Origin: Cellulosimicrobium funkei
GTDB taxonomy: Bacteria > Actinomycetota > Actinomycetes > Actinomycetales > Cellulomonadaceae
NCBI RefSeq assembly: GCF_001019615.1
Contig: NZ_JNBQ01000012.1
Location: 25,690-89,689, forward strand
Length of the DNA stretch: 64,000 nucleotides
Reading direction: 5' to 3'
The notes under the pieces are model-generated. The model saw only the letters and a program-made list of their open reading frames with translations. It made no database searches and was not told the DNA's origin. Both the position numbers and the translations under genes were made by a program. Positions 52,147-61,906 of the stretch are shown here, one piece after another (positions within the stretch are counted from its first letter, which is position 1; the number at the start of each line of letters is the position of its first letter).

Positions 52147-53478
52147 GTGCAGACGTTCGAGCAGGAGGCGTTCGACCCCGCGGTGGTGGGGACCGGCCCG
52201 CGCCCGGCGCGCGGCGAGGAGGGCACGGCGTCGTACTCGGACGCCGACACCGAGCGGTGGTTCGTCGAGTCCGCGAAGTCCCGCGCGCGCACGCCGTTCG
52301 AGCGCGACCGCGCGCGCATCGTCCACTCCTCGGCGCTGCGCCGCCTCGGCGCCAAGACGCAGGTGCTCGGGCCGGGCAGCGACGACTTCGTCCGGACCCG
52401 CCTGACGCACACGCTCGAGGTCGCGCAGGTGGGCCGCGAGATCGGCAAGGCGCTCGGGTGCGACCCGGACATCGTCGACACCGCGTGCCTCGCGCACGAC
52501 CTCGGGCACCCGCCGTTCGGGCACAACGGCGAGCGGGCGCTCGCGGACCTCGCGGTCGACGTCGGCGGGTTCGAGGGCAACGCGCAGACGCTGCGCCTCC
52601 TCACGCGGCTCGACCCCAAGGTCGTCGACGAGGACGGGCGGTCGTACGGGCTCAACCTCACGCGCGCGAGCCTCGACGCGAGCGTCAAGTACCCGTGGGG
52701 CGCGGGCGAGGCGCCGCTGCGCGCGGACGGCCGCCCGACGCACAAGTTCGGCGTCTACGAGGACGACCGCCCGGTGTTCGACTGGCTGCGCGCGGGCGCG
52801 CCGAGCCAGGTGAAGTGCCTCGAGGCGCAGGTCATGGACCTCGCGGACGACGTGTCGTACTCGGTGCACGACGTCGAGGACGCGGTGGTCGGCGGGCGCA
52901 TCGAGCTCGCCGTGCTCGACGACCCCGACGAGCGCGCGCGCGTCGTGCGCGCGGTCCACTCCTGGTACGGCACGGCGTACGACGAGGCGGCGCTCGACGC
53001 CGCGATCACGCGTCTGCAGGGCACCGGGCACCTGGTCACCGGTTTCGACGGGTCGCGCCGCGCGCTCGCTGCGCTCAAGGACGCGACGAGCCAGCTCATC
53101 GGCCGGTTCACCGGAGCGGCGCAGGACGCGACGCGCGCCCTCTACGGGGACGGGCCGCTCACCCGGTACGCCGCGCGGCTCGTCGTGCCGGACGAGACGG
53201 TGGCGGAGATCCTCGTGCTCAAGGGTGTCGCGGTCGCCTACGTGATGGCGCCGCGCGAGCAGGAGCCGCTCTACCAGCGCCAGCGCGAGGTCATCGCCGA
53301 TCTCGTGCACGTCTTCTCCGACCGCGCGCCCGTCGCGCTCGAGCCCTCGTTCGCGGCGGACTGGGAGGCCGCGCCCGACGACGCCGCCCGGCTGCGCGTC
53401 GTCGTCGACCAGGTCGCCTCGCTGACCGACGTCTCGGCCATGCAGTTCCACGCGCGCCTCGTGCGCCCGCCGGCCTGA
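52147..53478 (+). CDS. dgt: Deoxyguanosinetriphosphate triphosphohydrolase-like protein
   Basis: 443 residues of the HD-domain dNTPase family, which cleaves dNTPs to nucleoside and triphosphate and helps balance DNA precursors. Metal residues are in [17 protein letters not shown] (His), [18 protein letters not shown] (HD), and [22 protein letters not shown] (Asp). [15 protein letters not shown] lies upstream. It has its own TACGCT box and sits directly before dnaG in most actinobacteria; here a VOC/AraC pair separates them. Confidence 0.94.
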   Translation: MQTFEQEAFDPAVVGTGPRPARGEEGTASYSDADTERWFVESAKSRARTPFERDRARIVHSSALRRLGAKTQVLGPGSDDFVRTRLTHTLEVAQVGREIGKALGCDPDIVDTACLAHDLGHPPFGHNGERALADLAVDVGGFEGNAQTLRLLTRLDPKVVDEDGRSYGLNLTRASLDASVKYPWGAGEAPLRADGRPTHKFGVYEDDRPVFDWLRAGAPSQVKCLEAQVMDLADDVSYSVHDVEDAVVGGRIELAVLDDPDERARVVRAVHSWYGTAYDEAALDAAITRLQGTGHLVTGFDGSRRALAALKDATSQLIGRFTGAAQDATRALYGDGPLTRYAARLVVPDETVAEILVLKGVAVAYVMAPREQEPLYQRQREVIADLVHVFSDRAPVALEPSFAADWEAAPDDAARLRVVVDQVASLTDVSAMQFHARLVRPPA

Positions 53479-53519
53479 GCGACCGGCGAGCGGCACCGCC
53501 GTCGGGCTGGGCGCCCGGG

Positions 53520-53972
53520 TCAGCCGCGCTCGGAGACCCAGGCGTCGCTCGCGCGCTGGACGTCCTCGGCCGTCACCGAGTCCGCGACGGTCGCGAAGTA
53601 CCAGCGGTGCCCGAAGGGGTCGCGGACGGCGGCCTGGCGGAACCCCTCGAACCAGTCGGCGGGTTCCGCGAGGCTCGTCGCGCCGGCGGCGAGCGCCCGC
53701 GCGTACGCGACGTCCGTGTCCTCGACGGGGACGGTGAACGACGCGTGCGTGGGCGCGCCCGGCTCCGGCGCGACCGAGTCCGGCGGGAACGCCTCCGCGA
53801 CGGTGAACGTGCTCGTGCCGGACGGTGAGGCGAGACGCAGGTCGGAGTGGATGACGGCGTCGCCCGCCGTGATGGTGTCGACCACCTCGGCGCCGAGCGC
53901 CGCCTCGTAGAACGCGATCGCCTCGCGCGCGCCGCTCACCGTGACGTTGGGGTGCAGTGCCGACATCTCCAT
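53520..53972 (-). CDS. VOC family protein (PhnB/glyoxalase-like)
   Basis: 150 residues from ATG 53972 (AGGAGGA 4 nt upstream). EMSALHPNVTVSGAREAIAFYEAALGAEVVD and VEDTDVAYARALAAGATSLAEPADWFEGFRQAAVRDPFGHRWYFATV are typical of PhnB-like VOC proteins. There is no decisive metal-ligand set, so glyoxalase, dioxygenase or resistance activity remains open. Divergently placed from an AraC regulator with 83 bp between, and thus probably its target. Confidence 0.87.
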   Translation of the reverse strand: MEMSALHPNVTVSGAREAIAFYEAALGAEVVDTITAGDAVIHSDLRLASPSGTSTFTVAEAFPPDSVAPEPGAPTHASFTVPVEDTDVAYARALAAGATSLAEPADWFEGFRQAAVRDPFGHRWYFATVADSVTAEDVQRASDAWVSERG

Positions 53973-54055
53973 GGTGTCCTCCTCGTCGTGGTCGCCCGCG
54001 AGGTGCGGGCCGTCCCACCATGCTCGTGTCGGCGGGTCGTGCCAGTCTTGGAGGA

Positions 54056-54985
54056 ATGCGACAGGTGTTCGAACCGGGTCATCCGGCCGACGGGGGCGCA
54101 CGGGCCCGTCGGCGGCCGACGACGTCCGTGCGGGGCCTGGTGGATCCCACCGCCGCGCGGCACGGGTTCGAGCTCGTGCGCGTCGAGCCGGCGCCGGACC
54201 TCGCCGACCTCGTGGAGCGGCACTGGGTCGTGCGGTGGGACCTGCCGCCGGGGGAGTCGTTCACGCAGGTCCTCGTGCCGCACCCCGTCGCGAACGTCGT
54301 CGCCGAGGAGTCGGGCTACGTCGCGCACGGCATCCCGCCCGGCCTGTTCGCGCGCACCCTGACCGGCTCGGGCGCCGTGGTCGGCACCAAGCTGCGGCCC
54401 GGCGTGTTCCGGGTGCTGCTCGGGCACCCGGACGCCGTGCGCCCGGGGGTGCAGGTCCCCGCGGCCGCGTTCCTCGGCCCGACGGCGGAGCGCACCGGGG
54501 CCACCGCGCTCGGCCTCGCCCGCGCGGGCCGGGACGAGGACGCGGCGCGCGCTGTCGAGCCGCTCCTGCGCTCCCGTGCCGAGCGCGCCCGGACCGTCCG
54601 TACCGAGCGCGACCTCGACCGCGTCGCGCGCGCGTTCGCGGCACTCGTGGGCGGCGAGCTCGGGCCGGGTGCGGGCGTCGGCGACCTCGCGGCGCTCGTC
54701 GGGACGTCGTCGCGCTCGCTCCAGCGCCTCTTCGCCGCGTACGTCGGCGTCAGCCCCAAGTGGGCCCTCCAGCGGCACCGCGTGCACCTCGCCGCCGACC
54801 TGCTCGCGGCCGACCCCGACCAGGACCTCGCGGCGCTCGCGAACGCCGTCGGGTACTACGACCAGGCGCACCTCGGCACCGACTTCGCCCGCGCGACCGG
54901 GTCCACGCCCGGCGCCTACGCGCGACGCTGCGCGGCGTCGCGCGCCGCGCTCGTGCCGGCGGCGTCGGGGCCGGGCCAGGGGTGA
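54056..54985 (+). CDS. AraC family transcriptional regulator
   Basis: 309 residues. The N-terminal ~180 residues resemble the actinobacterial DUF6597-type sensor (FELVRVEPAPDLADLVERHWVVRWDLPPG). The C-terminal double HTH is VGDLAALVGTSSRSLQRLFAAYVGVSPKWALQRHRVHLAADLL and DLAALANAVGYYDQAHLGTDFARATGSTPGAYARR. ATG 54056 with GGAGGA just upstream. Its ligand is unknown. Divergent to the VOC gene. Confidence 0.9.
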   Translation: MRQVFEPGHPADGGARARRRPTTSVRGLVDPTAARHGFELVRVEPAPDLADLVERHWVVRWDLPPGESFTQVLVPHPVANVVAEESGYVAHGIPPGLFARTLTGSGAVVGTKLRPGVFRVLLGHPDAVRPGVQVPAAAFLGPTAERTGATALGLARAGRDEDAARAVEPLLRSRAERARTVRTERDLDRVARAFAALVGGELGPGAGVGDLAALVGTSSRSLQRLFAAYVGVSPKWALQRHRVHLAADLLAADPDQDLAALANAVGYYDQAHLGTDFARATGSTPGAYARRCAASRAALVPAASGPGQG

Positions 54986-55029
54986 CCGACGACGCCGTCC
55001 AGCCACGCCCGGGGCACCGCTCGGGCGCA

Positions 55030-55035
55030 TAGACT
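55030..55035 (+). promoter_or_regulatory. -10 of leaderless dnaG
   Basis: TAGACT, ending 6 nt before GTG 55042. Confidence 0.55.
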
Positions 55036-55041
55036 CGCTCC

Positions 55042-56988
55042 GTGGCAGGCCTGATTCGACGCGAGGACGTGGAAGCCGTCCGCGACCGCGCACGGATCGA
55101 CGAGATCGTCTCCGCGCACGTCACCCTCAAGACCGCGGGCGTCGGTTCGCTCAAGGGCCTGTGCCCCTTCCACGACGAGCGGTCGCCGTCGTTCCACGTG
55201 CGCCCCGGGGTGGGTCGCTGGCACTGCTTCGGGTGCGGCGAGGGCGGCGACGTCATCTCGTTCGTCCAGAAGATCGACGGCCTGACCTTCGTCGAGGCCG
55301 TCGAGTACCTCGCCGACCGCGTGGGGATCCAGCTCCGCTACGAGGACTCCGGCGGGCCGCAGCGCCCGCGTGAGGAGCCGGGCCGGCGCCAGCGGCTGCT
55401 CGAGGCGCACCGCGTGGCCGCGCAGTACTTCTCCGAGCAGCTCTTCGCCCCCGGCGCGCAGGCCGCCCGCGCGTTCCTGGCCGAGCGCAGCTTCGACCGC
55501 GCGGACGCCGAGCACTTCGGCGTCGGGTACGCGCCCACCGGCTGGGACAACCTCCAGCGCCACCTCCAGGGTCGCGGCTTCACGCAGCCCGAGCTCGTCG
55601 CCTCCGGCCTCATGAGCCAGGGCCAGCGCGGCATCTACGACCGGTTCCGCGGGCGTCTCGTGTGGCCCATCCGCGACGTCACGGGCGAGATCGTCGGGTT
55701 CGGCGCGCGCCGCCTCTACGACGAGGACCAGGGACCCAAGTACCTCAACACGCCCGAGACCTCGCTCTACAAGAAGTCGCACGTCCTCTACGGCATCGAC
55801 CTCGCCAAGCGCGAGATCGCCAAGCAGAAGCGCGTCGTCGTCGTCGAGGGGTACACCGACGTCATGGCCGCGCACCTGTCCGGCGTGACGACCGCCGTCG
55901 CGACGTGCGGCACGGCGTTCGGCTCCGACCACGCGCGCATCGTGCGCCGTCTCCTCGGCGACACGACGGCGGGGGGAGGCATGCAGCTCGCGTCGGGCGC
56001 GTCCGTCGGGGGCGAGGTCGTGTTCACGTTCGACGGCGACGCGGCGGGTCAGAAGGCCGCCGTCCGCGCGTTCGGCGAGGACCAGCGCTTCTACGCCCAG
56101 ACGTTCGTGGCCGTCGAGCCGAGCGGCATGGACCCGTGCGAGCTGCGCATGGCGCGCGGCCCCGACGCCGTGCGCGCCCTCGTCGACGGGCGCCAGCCCC
56201 TCTTCGAGTTCGTCATCAGGACGACGCTCGCGACCTTCGACCTCGACACCGCCGAGGGCCGCGTCGGCGCGCTGCGCTCCGCGGCCCCCGTCGTCGCGGG
56301 GATCCGCGACGCCGCGCTGCGCCCCGAGTACGCCCGCATGCTCGCCGGCTGGATCGGCATGGACGCCGAGCGCGTCCGCCGCGAGGTGGCGGCCGCCGCC
56401 AAGCGGGGCAGCGCGCCCGGTCCGGTCCGCACCGCGCGGCCCGACGACGCCCGCCCGGGTGCGGAGGCCGTCGCACCCGAGCCGGAGGTCCCCGCGCTGC
56501 CGGCGCCCGACCCGCGCGACCCCGTGGCGCGCCGCGAGCGCCTCGCGCTCGTCGCGGTCCTCCAGTACCCGCAGCACGTGCCGCCCGTCTTCGACGACCT
56601 CGGCGAGGACGCGTTCGCCGTCCCCGCGTGGCGCGCCGTCCACGCCGCGATCCGCGCCGCGGGCGGGGTGCGCGAGGGCGCGACGCTCGGCGCCGGGCAC
56701 TGGGTCGAGGCCGTCGTCGAGCAGGCCGCCGAGCCCGTGCGCGGCCTCGTGACCGAGCTCGCCGTCGCGCCCCTGCCGGAGGACCGGGAGAACGTCGTGG
56801 GCGGCTACGTCGCCGGCGTCGTGCGCGGCCTCGTCGACCTCGGGCTCACCCGCCGCGTCGCCGACGCGAAGAGCCGCCTCCAGCGCCTCGACCCTGCGGC
56901 CGACCTCGCCGCGTACCAGGAGGCGTTCGCCGCGCTCCTCGCCGTCGAGGCGGAGCGCCGCACGCTGCGCGAGGGCGAGATCGCCTGA
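55042..56988 (+). CDS. dnaG: DNA primase
   Basis: 648 residues. The CHC2 zinc finger has C41, H44, C62 and C65 (LCPFHDERSPSF and WHCFGCGEGGDVISF). The RNA-polymerase core follows with GRLVWPIRDVTGEIVGFGARRL, and Toprim motifs VVVVEGYTDVMAAH and VVFTFDGDAAGQKAA. The C-terminal helicase-binding region (~480-648) is present. An insert of ~15 Gly/Ala/Ser residues (GGGMQLASGASVGG) sits between the Toprim strands. GTG 55042 fits a leaderless transcript. Synthesises RNA primers at the fork. Confidence 0.97.
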   Translation: MAGLIRREDVEAVRDRARIDEIVSAHVTLKTAGVGSLKGLCPFHDERSPSFHVRPGVGRWHCFGCGEGGDVISFVQKIDGLTFVEAVEYLADRVGIQLRYEDSGGPQRPREEPGRRQRLLEAHRVAAQYFSEQLFAPGAQAARAFLAERSFDRADAEHFGVGYAPTGWDNLQRHLQGRGFTQPELVASGLMSQGQRGIYDRFRGRLVWPIRDVTGEIVGFGARRLYDEDQGPKYLNTPETSLYKKSHVLYGIDLAKREIAKQKRVVVVEGYTDVMAAHLSGVTTAVATCGTAFGSDHARIVRRLLGDTTAGGGMQLASGASVGGEVVFTFDGDAAGQKAAVRAFGEDQRFYAQTFVAVEPSGMDPCELRMARGPDAVRALVDGRQPLFEFVIRTTLATFDLDTAEGRVGALRSAAPVVAGIRDAALRPEYARMLAGWIGMDAERVRREVAAAAKRGSAPGPVRTARPDDARPGAEAVAPEPEVPALPAPDPRDPVARRERLALVAVLQYPQHVPPVFDDLGEDAFAVPAWRAVHAAIRAAGGVREGATLGAGHWVEAVVEQAAEPVRGLVTELAVAPLPEDRENVVGGYVAGVVRGLVDLGLTRRVADAKSRLQRLDPAADLAAYQEAFAALLAVEAERRTLREGEIA

Positions 56989-57001
56989 GCCGTCCGGGAG
57001 G

Positions 57002-58465
57002 TCAGGCCGTCGCGTCCGCGGTCGCGGCGGCCGTCGCCGCCCGCCGGTCGCGCGCGGCCTGACGGTCCGGCGGCATGAGGGCCGCGAGGACGACGAGGAC
57101 CGCTGCACTCGCGGCGAGCAGGACGAACACGACGTGGATCGCGGCCATGAGGCCCGGGCCCTCGGGCGTGCCGTCGGGGCCGAGCGTCGTGCGGGCGTTG
57201 ATGATCGCGCCGCAGACCGCGACGCCGACGGCCGAGCCGAGCGACCGCGCGAACATGTTGGTGCCCGTCACGGCGCCGCGCTCCGTGAACGCGGCGGACG
57301 ACTGGGCGGCGATGAGCGTCGGGACCGCGGTCAGCCCCATCCCGACTCCCACGACGAACGTCGTCGCGGCGACCGCGAAGACCGACGACGACGCGCCGAG
57401 CAGGAGCGTGAGCGACGTGCCGGCGAGGACGAGCGTCGAACCGATGACGGCGGTCCAGCGGAAGCCGATCCGCAGGTAGAGGCGCCCGGCGTTCGAGGCG
57501 GAGATCGGCCAGCCGACCGTCATCGCCGCGAGCGCGAAGCCCGCCACGAGCGGACCGACGCCGAGGACGCCCTGGGCGTAGATCGGCACGTACGTGGACA
57601 GCGCGAGGACGATCACGCCGACGAGGAGCGAGACCGCCGTCGACACCCCGACGACGCGCCGGCGCAGGATCGCGAGGTCGACCACGGGGTAGCGCGTGCG
57701 TCGTGCGTGCACCGCGAAGACGCCGAGCAGGAGGACCGCGGCGCCGAGGACCGCGAGCGACGCGGGGGAGGTCCACGCCCACGTGGACCCGCCCTCGAGC
57801 AGCCCGAGCAGCAGCAGCGTGCTGCCGGCGGTGAGGAGCGCGGCGCCGACGTAGTCGATGGGCTCGCGCGCTCCCTCGCGCGGCGACTCGTGGTACCGGC
57901 GGTGCAGCATCCACGCGGCCAGCGCGCAGAGCGGCACGTTGACGAAGAAGATCCAGCGCCAGCTCACGAACTCCGAGAACACGCCGCCGAGCGTCGGTCC
58001 GACGACGGACGAGATCGCCCACACGGACGCGAGGTAGCCCTGCGCCTTCGCGCGCTCCTCGAGCGTGTAGATGTCGGCGGCGATCGTCTGGGAGACGGGC
58101 ATGACCGCGCCGGCCCCGAGGCCCTGGAGCACGCGCCCGGCGACGAGCGCGGGCATCGACCACGCGAACCCGCACAGCACGGACCCGAGGAAGAAGAGGG
58201 CGACGCCCGCCAGCATGAGGCGCTTGCGGCCGAGGACGTCGGACAGCCTGCCGAAGACCGGCGTCCCGACCGCCTGGGCGAGCAGGTAGCTCGAGAACAG
58301 CCAGGGGAGCTGCGCGAACCCGCCCAGCTCGCGCGCGATCGTCGCCGACGCCGTCGCGATGATCGTCGCGTCCAGCGCGACGAGGGCCGTGGACAGCATG
58401 AGGGCGAGGAGGACGGGGCCGCGCTCGGAGCGCAGGCCGATCCCGGTGGGGGACGTCGTGGTCAC
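57002..58465 (-). CDS. MFS exporter (DHA2, 14-TM)
   Basis: 487 residues with about 14 membrane helices: LALMLSTALVALDATIIATASATIARELG (helix 1 motif), LAQAVGTPVFGRLSDVLGRKRLMLAG (loop 2-3 motif A), GRVLQGLGAGAVMPVSQTIAADIY (motif B) and SSVVGPTLGGVFSEFVSWRWIFFVNVP (motif C). Closest in type to Stp/EmrB/tetracenomycin-like exporters. GTG start at 58465 lies 87 bp downstream of the tRNA terminator. The substrate is unknown and no regulator is adjacent. Convergent with dnaG (13 bp apart, no terminator seen). Confidence 0.92.
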   Translation of the reverse strand: MTTTSPTGIGLRSERGPVLLALMLSTALVALDATIIATASATIARELGGFAQLPWLFSSYLLAQAVGTPVFGRLSDVLGRKRLMLAGVALFFLGSVLCGFAWSMPALVAGRVLQGLGAGAVMPVSQTIAADIYTLEERAKAQGYLASVWAISSVVGPTLGGVFSEFVSWRWIFFVNVPLCALAAWMLHRRYHESPREGAREPIDYVGAALLTAGSTLLLLGLLEGGSTWAWTSPASLAVLGAAVLLLGVFAVHARRTRYPVVDLAILRRRVVGVSTAVSLLVGVIVLALSTYVPIYAQGVLGVGPLVAGFALAAMTVGWPISASNAGRLYLRIGFRWTAVIGSTLVLAGTSLTLLLGASSSVFAVAATTFVVGVGMGLTAVPTLIAAQSSAAFTERGAVTGTNMFARSLGSAVGVAVCGAIINARTTLGPDGTPEGPGLMAAIHVVFVLLAASAAVLVVLAALMPPDRQAARDRRAATAAATADATA

Positions 58466-58552
58466 GACAGACGCAAGCCCCGGGCAACGGTCGAGTATTC
58501 CCGGGCGCGTGACTGCGTGGGTCGGATCGGTCGGCCTGGCCGGAGAAACAGC

Positions 58553-58585
58553 TCGGCCCCGGACCGCTGGGCGATCCGGGGCCGA
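58553..58585 (-). terminator. Terminator of tRNA-Asn
   Basis: 11-bp perfect arms TCGGCCCCGGA (58553-58563) and TCCGGGGCCGA (58575-58585) with an 11-nt loop, followed on the minus strand by GCTGTTTCTCC. Confidence 0.8.
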
Positions 58586-58594
58586 ACCCGTGGG

Positions 58595-58667
<73 letters not shown>

Positions 58668-58679
58668 TCGATCATGGCC

Positions 58680-58702
58680 GTCGCGGTGTGCACCGCAGCG
58701 AC
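58680..58702 (-). terminator. Small hairpin between hypothetical gene and tRNA-Asn
   Basis: CGGTG/CACCG core with outer GTCGC/GCGAC arms. It is 21 bp past the hypothetical gene stop and upstream of the tRNA; a TAGAGT -10 for the tRNA lies beyond it (58711-58716, minus strand). Confidence 0.4.
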
Positions 58703-58722
58703 CGGGGAAAACTCTAGCAGGC

Positions 58723-59238
58723 TCAGAGGGGTAGTCCGGACGCCGACCGGACCCTGCCCTCGGCGGCGTCCACGCGGGCCGTCACCTCCGGGTCCGTCAG
58801 GTCGACGCCGGGGTCCGCGACGACCTGCGAGAAGAGCTCGCCGTCGCCGTCGCGCCGCACCGCGACCCGGGCGGTGAGCCCTGCGGCGAACGTCACGGTC
58901 TCCGACAGGACCACCGAGGACTGCACGCGCTCGCGCAGCGTCTGGGCGAGCGACGTGCGGCGCGCGTCGGCGAGGCGGAGGGCCAGGGGAGCGCCGCCGT
59001 CGACCCACGAGACGGTGATCGTGGCGGTCTCCGGTGCGTACCCCGCCCGGTCGACGTCCGACCACGGACGGCGTGCGACGGTCGTGCCCGTCGGGTCGCT
59101 CGTGAGGAGCTCGGTGCGCGTCGCGACCGCCCACGAGCCGTCGGTCAGCTCGGCCGAGGCGAGCACGCGGTCGTCCGCCGGGACGTCGAGCGCGCGGCGG
59201 ACGGGGTCGGGCAGGCTGGGACGGCGGAACCAGGACAC
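58723..59238 (-). CDS. Hypothetical protein, PH-like
   Basis: 171 residues from GTG 59238. It starts MSWFRRPSLPDPVRRAL and shows a beta-strand-rich pattern (VLASAELTDGSWAVATRTELLTSD; TITVSWVDGGAPLALRLADARR) followed by a helix (TSLAQTLRERVQSSVVLSE), the sequence order of small PH-like proteins of this order. The second half repeats a beta pattern. No membrane span, no catalytic motif; function unknown. It lies between two tRNA genes on opposite strands. Confidence 0.75.
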   Translation of the reverse strand: MSWFRRPSLPDPVRRALDVPADDRVLASAELTDGSWAVATRTELLTSDPTGTTVARRPWSDVDRAGYAPETATITVSWVDGGAPLALRLADARRTSLAQTLRERVQSSVVLSETVTFAAGLTARVAVRRDGDGELFSQVVADPGVDLTDPEVTARVDAAEGRVRSASGLPL

Positions 59239-59281
59239 GTCCCCACCGTAGCCGCTCCGGGTCGGCCCGCCGGACGGGCGG

Positions 59282-59287
59282 TATGCT
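59282..59287 (+). promoter_or_regulatory. -10 of the CAT-anticodon tRNA
   Basis: TATGCT, ending 9 nt before the mature tRNA 5' end; no clear -35. Confidence 0.5.
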
Positions 59288-59296
59288 CGCCCGCGC

Positions 59297-59373
59297 GCCC
59301 CGTTAGCTCAGCTGGTCAGAGCAGGAGACTCATAATCTCTCGGTCGCGGGTTCAAGTCCTGCACGGGGCACCA
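59297..59373 (+). tRNA. tRNA with CAT anticodon (elongator Met or Ile2)
   Basis: 77-nt cloverleaf including an encoded CCA: acceptor GCCCCGT/ACGGGGC, D arm GCTCAGCTGGTCAGAGC, anticodon loop CTCATAA, variable loop CGGTC, T arm GCGGGTTCAAGTCCTGC. Not initiator-like, as pair 1-72 is G-C. The C4-G69 and C5-G68 pairs and GAGCAGG/TTCAAGTCC blocks resemble tRNA-Ile2, whose C34 is converted to lysidine by TilS; elongator Met cannot be excluded. Confidence 0.93.
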
Positions 59374-59449
59374 CCGGGCTGCTCGTCCACGCCCACGTCC
59401 ACGTCCCCCTGCGGATGCGGTGGGCGGCACCGCGCGGTGTCATGGCCGC

Positions 59450-59809
59450 ATGACGGTACGGATCAAGCGGGTGTACGAGCCCGTTGACGAGGGCGACGGG
59501 TTCCGCGTGCTCGTCGACCGGCTGTGGCCGCGCGGCGAGACCAAGGAGAAGGCGCGCGTGGACCTGTGGCTCAAGGACGTCGCGCCGTCGACGGAGCTGC
59601 GGCGCTGGTTCCACCACGAGGAGCGGCTGTTCGACGAGTTCGCCGCGCGGTACCGGGCCGAGCTCGACGCGAACGGCGCGGCCGTGGGAGAGCTGCGGGG
59701 CGTCGTCGGGCAGCATCCCGTCGTGACGCTCGTGTACGGGGCGAAGGACGAGGAGCACAACCAGGCGGTCGTGCTGCGGGACTACCTGGCCGCGACCGGT
59801 CCGTCCTGA
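59450..59809 (+). CDS. DUF488 family protein
   Basis: 119 residues, ATG 59450. TVRIKRVYEPVDEGDGFRVLVDRLWPRGETKEKARVDLWLKDVAPSTELRRWFHHE is the DUF488 (YeaO-type) signature and [23 protein letters not shown] its close. Function unknown, present in many bacteria. Its last 28 bp overlap the end of the convergent acyltransferase gene. Confidence 0.9.
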   Translation: MTVRIKRVYEPVDEGDGFRVLVDRLWPRGETKEKARVDLWLKDVAPSTELRRWFHHEERLFDEFAARYRAELDANGAAVGELRGVVGQHPVVTLVYGAKDEEHNQAVVLRDYLAATGPS

Positions 59810-60891
59810 CGCGCCGGGGCGCGGCCCGGGGGACCGGCGTCGCGTCGGAGGTCGCGATCGAGGGCGCGGCGCAGCCGCGGGCCGAGCGGGCGCTCGACGG
59901 CGCGGTGGATCGCCCAGGCGAGCACCAGGCACACGGCGACGGCTACGGTCAGCGTCGCCGCCCGGGACAGGTACGGGTGCACCGACTCGATCACCCACCG
60001 CCCCCACGACGAGTGCACGAGGTAGAGCGGGTACGTCAGGGCGCCGAGCGCGGTGAGCCAGCCCCAGGAGACCCGGGCGAGCGGGGTGAGCGTCGCGGCC
60101 GCGACGACGGCGAAGCACAGGACGATCGCGACCCACCACACGGTCGGGGACACGACGACGTCGGTGCTGTTCTCGATGCGGGCCGCCTGGATCCTGCCCG
60201 AGACGGCTGCCGCGAGCACCACGTCGAGCGCGAGCGCCAACCACAGGACCGGCGAGCGGCGCTCCCGCGTGAGGAGGTAGAGCACCATCCCGCCGGCGAA
60301 GAGCGGGGCGTCGGGCGCGACGAGGACGGTCGCGACGAGATCGGAGCCCGTCTGCGTGGCGATCGCCCCCGCGACCGGCCACAGCACGACGAACGCGAGC
60401 ACCCGCGCGCGGGTGAGCCCGACGGCCACGAGCACGCCGACGAGGACGTAGAACCGCAGCTCGGACCAGAGCGTCCAGTAGACGGCCTCCAGATCCGGGA
60501 TCCCGAACGCCCGCTGGACCATGGTGAGGTTGGCCGCGGCCTGGGGGAGGTCGACGTCGCGGCGCCCCGGGATGACCAGGACGAGCAGCAGCAGGGTGAG
60601 GATGACCGCCGCCCAGTAGGCGGGGAACAGCCGGCCGGCGCGCGAGGCGATGAAGCCGCGCACGTCGCGACTCCACGCGGTCATGAGGATGACGAACCCG
60701 GACACGACGAAGAAGAGCTGGACGCCGAAGGACCCGTAGGCGGCGACGCCCTGTGCACCCGGCAGGGAGTCGCTCGTCCGCTCGCCCCACGCGTGGTGGT
60801 TGACGGCGACGAAGTGGTACACGAGCACCGCCGCAGCGGCCGCGAACCGGAGTCCGTCGAGCACGGCGAGGCGTGGAGTCGTCGAGGGCAT
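59782..60891 (-). CDS. Acyltransferase-3 family membrane protein
   Basis: 369 residues from ATG 60891, about ten membrane helices: [81 protein letters not shown] and [24 protein letters not shown]. It lacks the SGNH domain of the larger homolog at 6084. It probably acylates a sugar polymer or lipid-linked glycan. The region just upstream (60895-60940) is lower in GC than average. Tail rich in Arg. Confidence 0.9.
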   Translation of the reverse strand: MPSTTPRLAVLDGLRFAAAAAVLVYHFVAVNHHAWGERTSDSLPGAQGVAAYGSFGVQLFFVVSGFVILMTAWSRDVRGFIASRAGRLFPAYWAAVILTLLLLVLVIPGRRDVDLPQAAANLTMVQRAFGIPDLEAVYWTLWSELRFYVLVGVLVAVGLTRARVLAFVVLWPVAGAIATQTGSDLVATVLVAPDAPLFAGGMVLYLLTRERRSPVLWLALALDVVLAAAVSGRIQAARIENSTDVVVSPTVWWVAIVLCFAVVAAATLTPLARVSWGWLTALGALTYPLYLVHSSWGRWVIESVHPYLSRAATLTVAVAVCLVLAWAIHRAVERPLGPRLRRALDRDLRRDAGPPGRAPARQDGPVAAR

Positions 60892-61031
60892 TCGGCGCAC
60901 GTTACCAAACCGTGATCTGAAGAACCTGGGAGTGCGTTTCGACGTGCGTGCGCGGCGCAGTGCTGGCACCGTGTCCGGGCCGGAGAACCCGGCGACGCTG
61001 GGGGCGGCGTCCCGACGACCGAGGAGGTCCA

Positions 61032-61838
61032 GTGGCACCGAGTATCAGCTCGACGGGCAAGGCGGCAGCGCGAGGCGCACGGGGCAGCAGGATGCTCGAG
61101 CTCCTGGCACGTGCCGGGTACGCGGTCAGCGGTGTGCTCCACCTCGTGGTGGGCGTCCTCGCGGTCCAGGTGGCGACGGGCTCGGCGTCGAGCGAGCAGG
61201 CCGACCAGACCGGCGCTCTCACCGCCATCGCGCAGACGCCGGGCGGGACCGTCCTGCTCTGGTTCTCCGTCGTGGCGTTCGCCGCGCTCGCGCTGTGGCA
61301 GCTCACCGTGGCGGTGAGCGGCGCCGCCGAGACGTCCGACCGGCTCAAGGCCGCCGGCAAGGCGGTCCTCTACCTCGCGCTCGGGGTGCTCGCCGTGCAG
61401 GTCGTCAACGGGTCGGCGGGCGGCTCCGGCCAGGAGGAGAGCATGACGGCGACGCTCATGCAGAAGCCGGGCGGCGTGCTCCTGGTGGGCGCGGTCGGCG
61501 TCGGGATCGTCGCCGGCGGTGTATACCACGTGGTCAAGGGCTGGCGGAAGAAGTTCCTCGAGGACCTCGAGGGCGGCACGGGCGGGAACGTCGGTCGCGC
61601 CGTCGTGACGCTCGGCCGGGTCGGCTACATCGCCAAGGGTGTCGCGCTCGGCGTGCTCGGCGCGCTCTTCGTCGTGGCCGCCGTGCAGCACGACCCCGAG
61701 CAGGCGGGCGGGCTCGACTCCGCGTTCGCGACCCTCGCGGACCAGCCGTTCGGCGCGGTGCTGCTCGTCGCGGTCGGGCTCGGCTTCGCCGCGTACGGGC
61801 TCTACTCCTTCGCCCGCGCCCGGTACGCCCGCATGTGA
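61032..61838 (+). CDS. DUF1206 membrane protein
   Basis: 268 residues, GTG 61032 with GAGGAGG 4 nt upstream. Three repeated two-helix units are visible: [45 protein letters not shown] and [25 protein letters not shown], each with a paired second helix. This is the actinobacterial DUF1206 layout. The role is unknown; often placed among stress-response genes. A longer frame to 60948 lacks a binding site. Confidence 0.88.
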   Translation: MAPSISSTGKAAARGARGSRMLELLARAGYAVSGVLHLVVGVLAVQVATGSASSEQADQTGALTAIAQTPGGTVLLWFSVVAFAALALWQLTVAVSGAAETSDRLKAAGKAVLYLALGVLAVQVVNGSAGGSGQEESMTATLMQKPGGVLLVGAVGVGIVAGGVYHVVKGWRKKFLEDLEGGTGGNVGRAVVTLGRVGYIAKGVALGVLGALFVVAAVQHDPEQAGGLDSAFATLADQPFGAVLLVAVGLGFAAYGLYSFARARYARM

Positions 61839-61906
61839 CGCGGCGGACAGGCGGGTCGGCCGTGAGGCCGGCCGCCCGTCCGCGCGCGCATGGAAGAATG
61901 GCGCCC

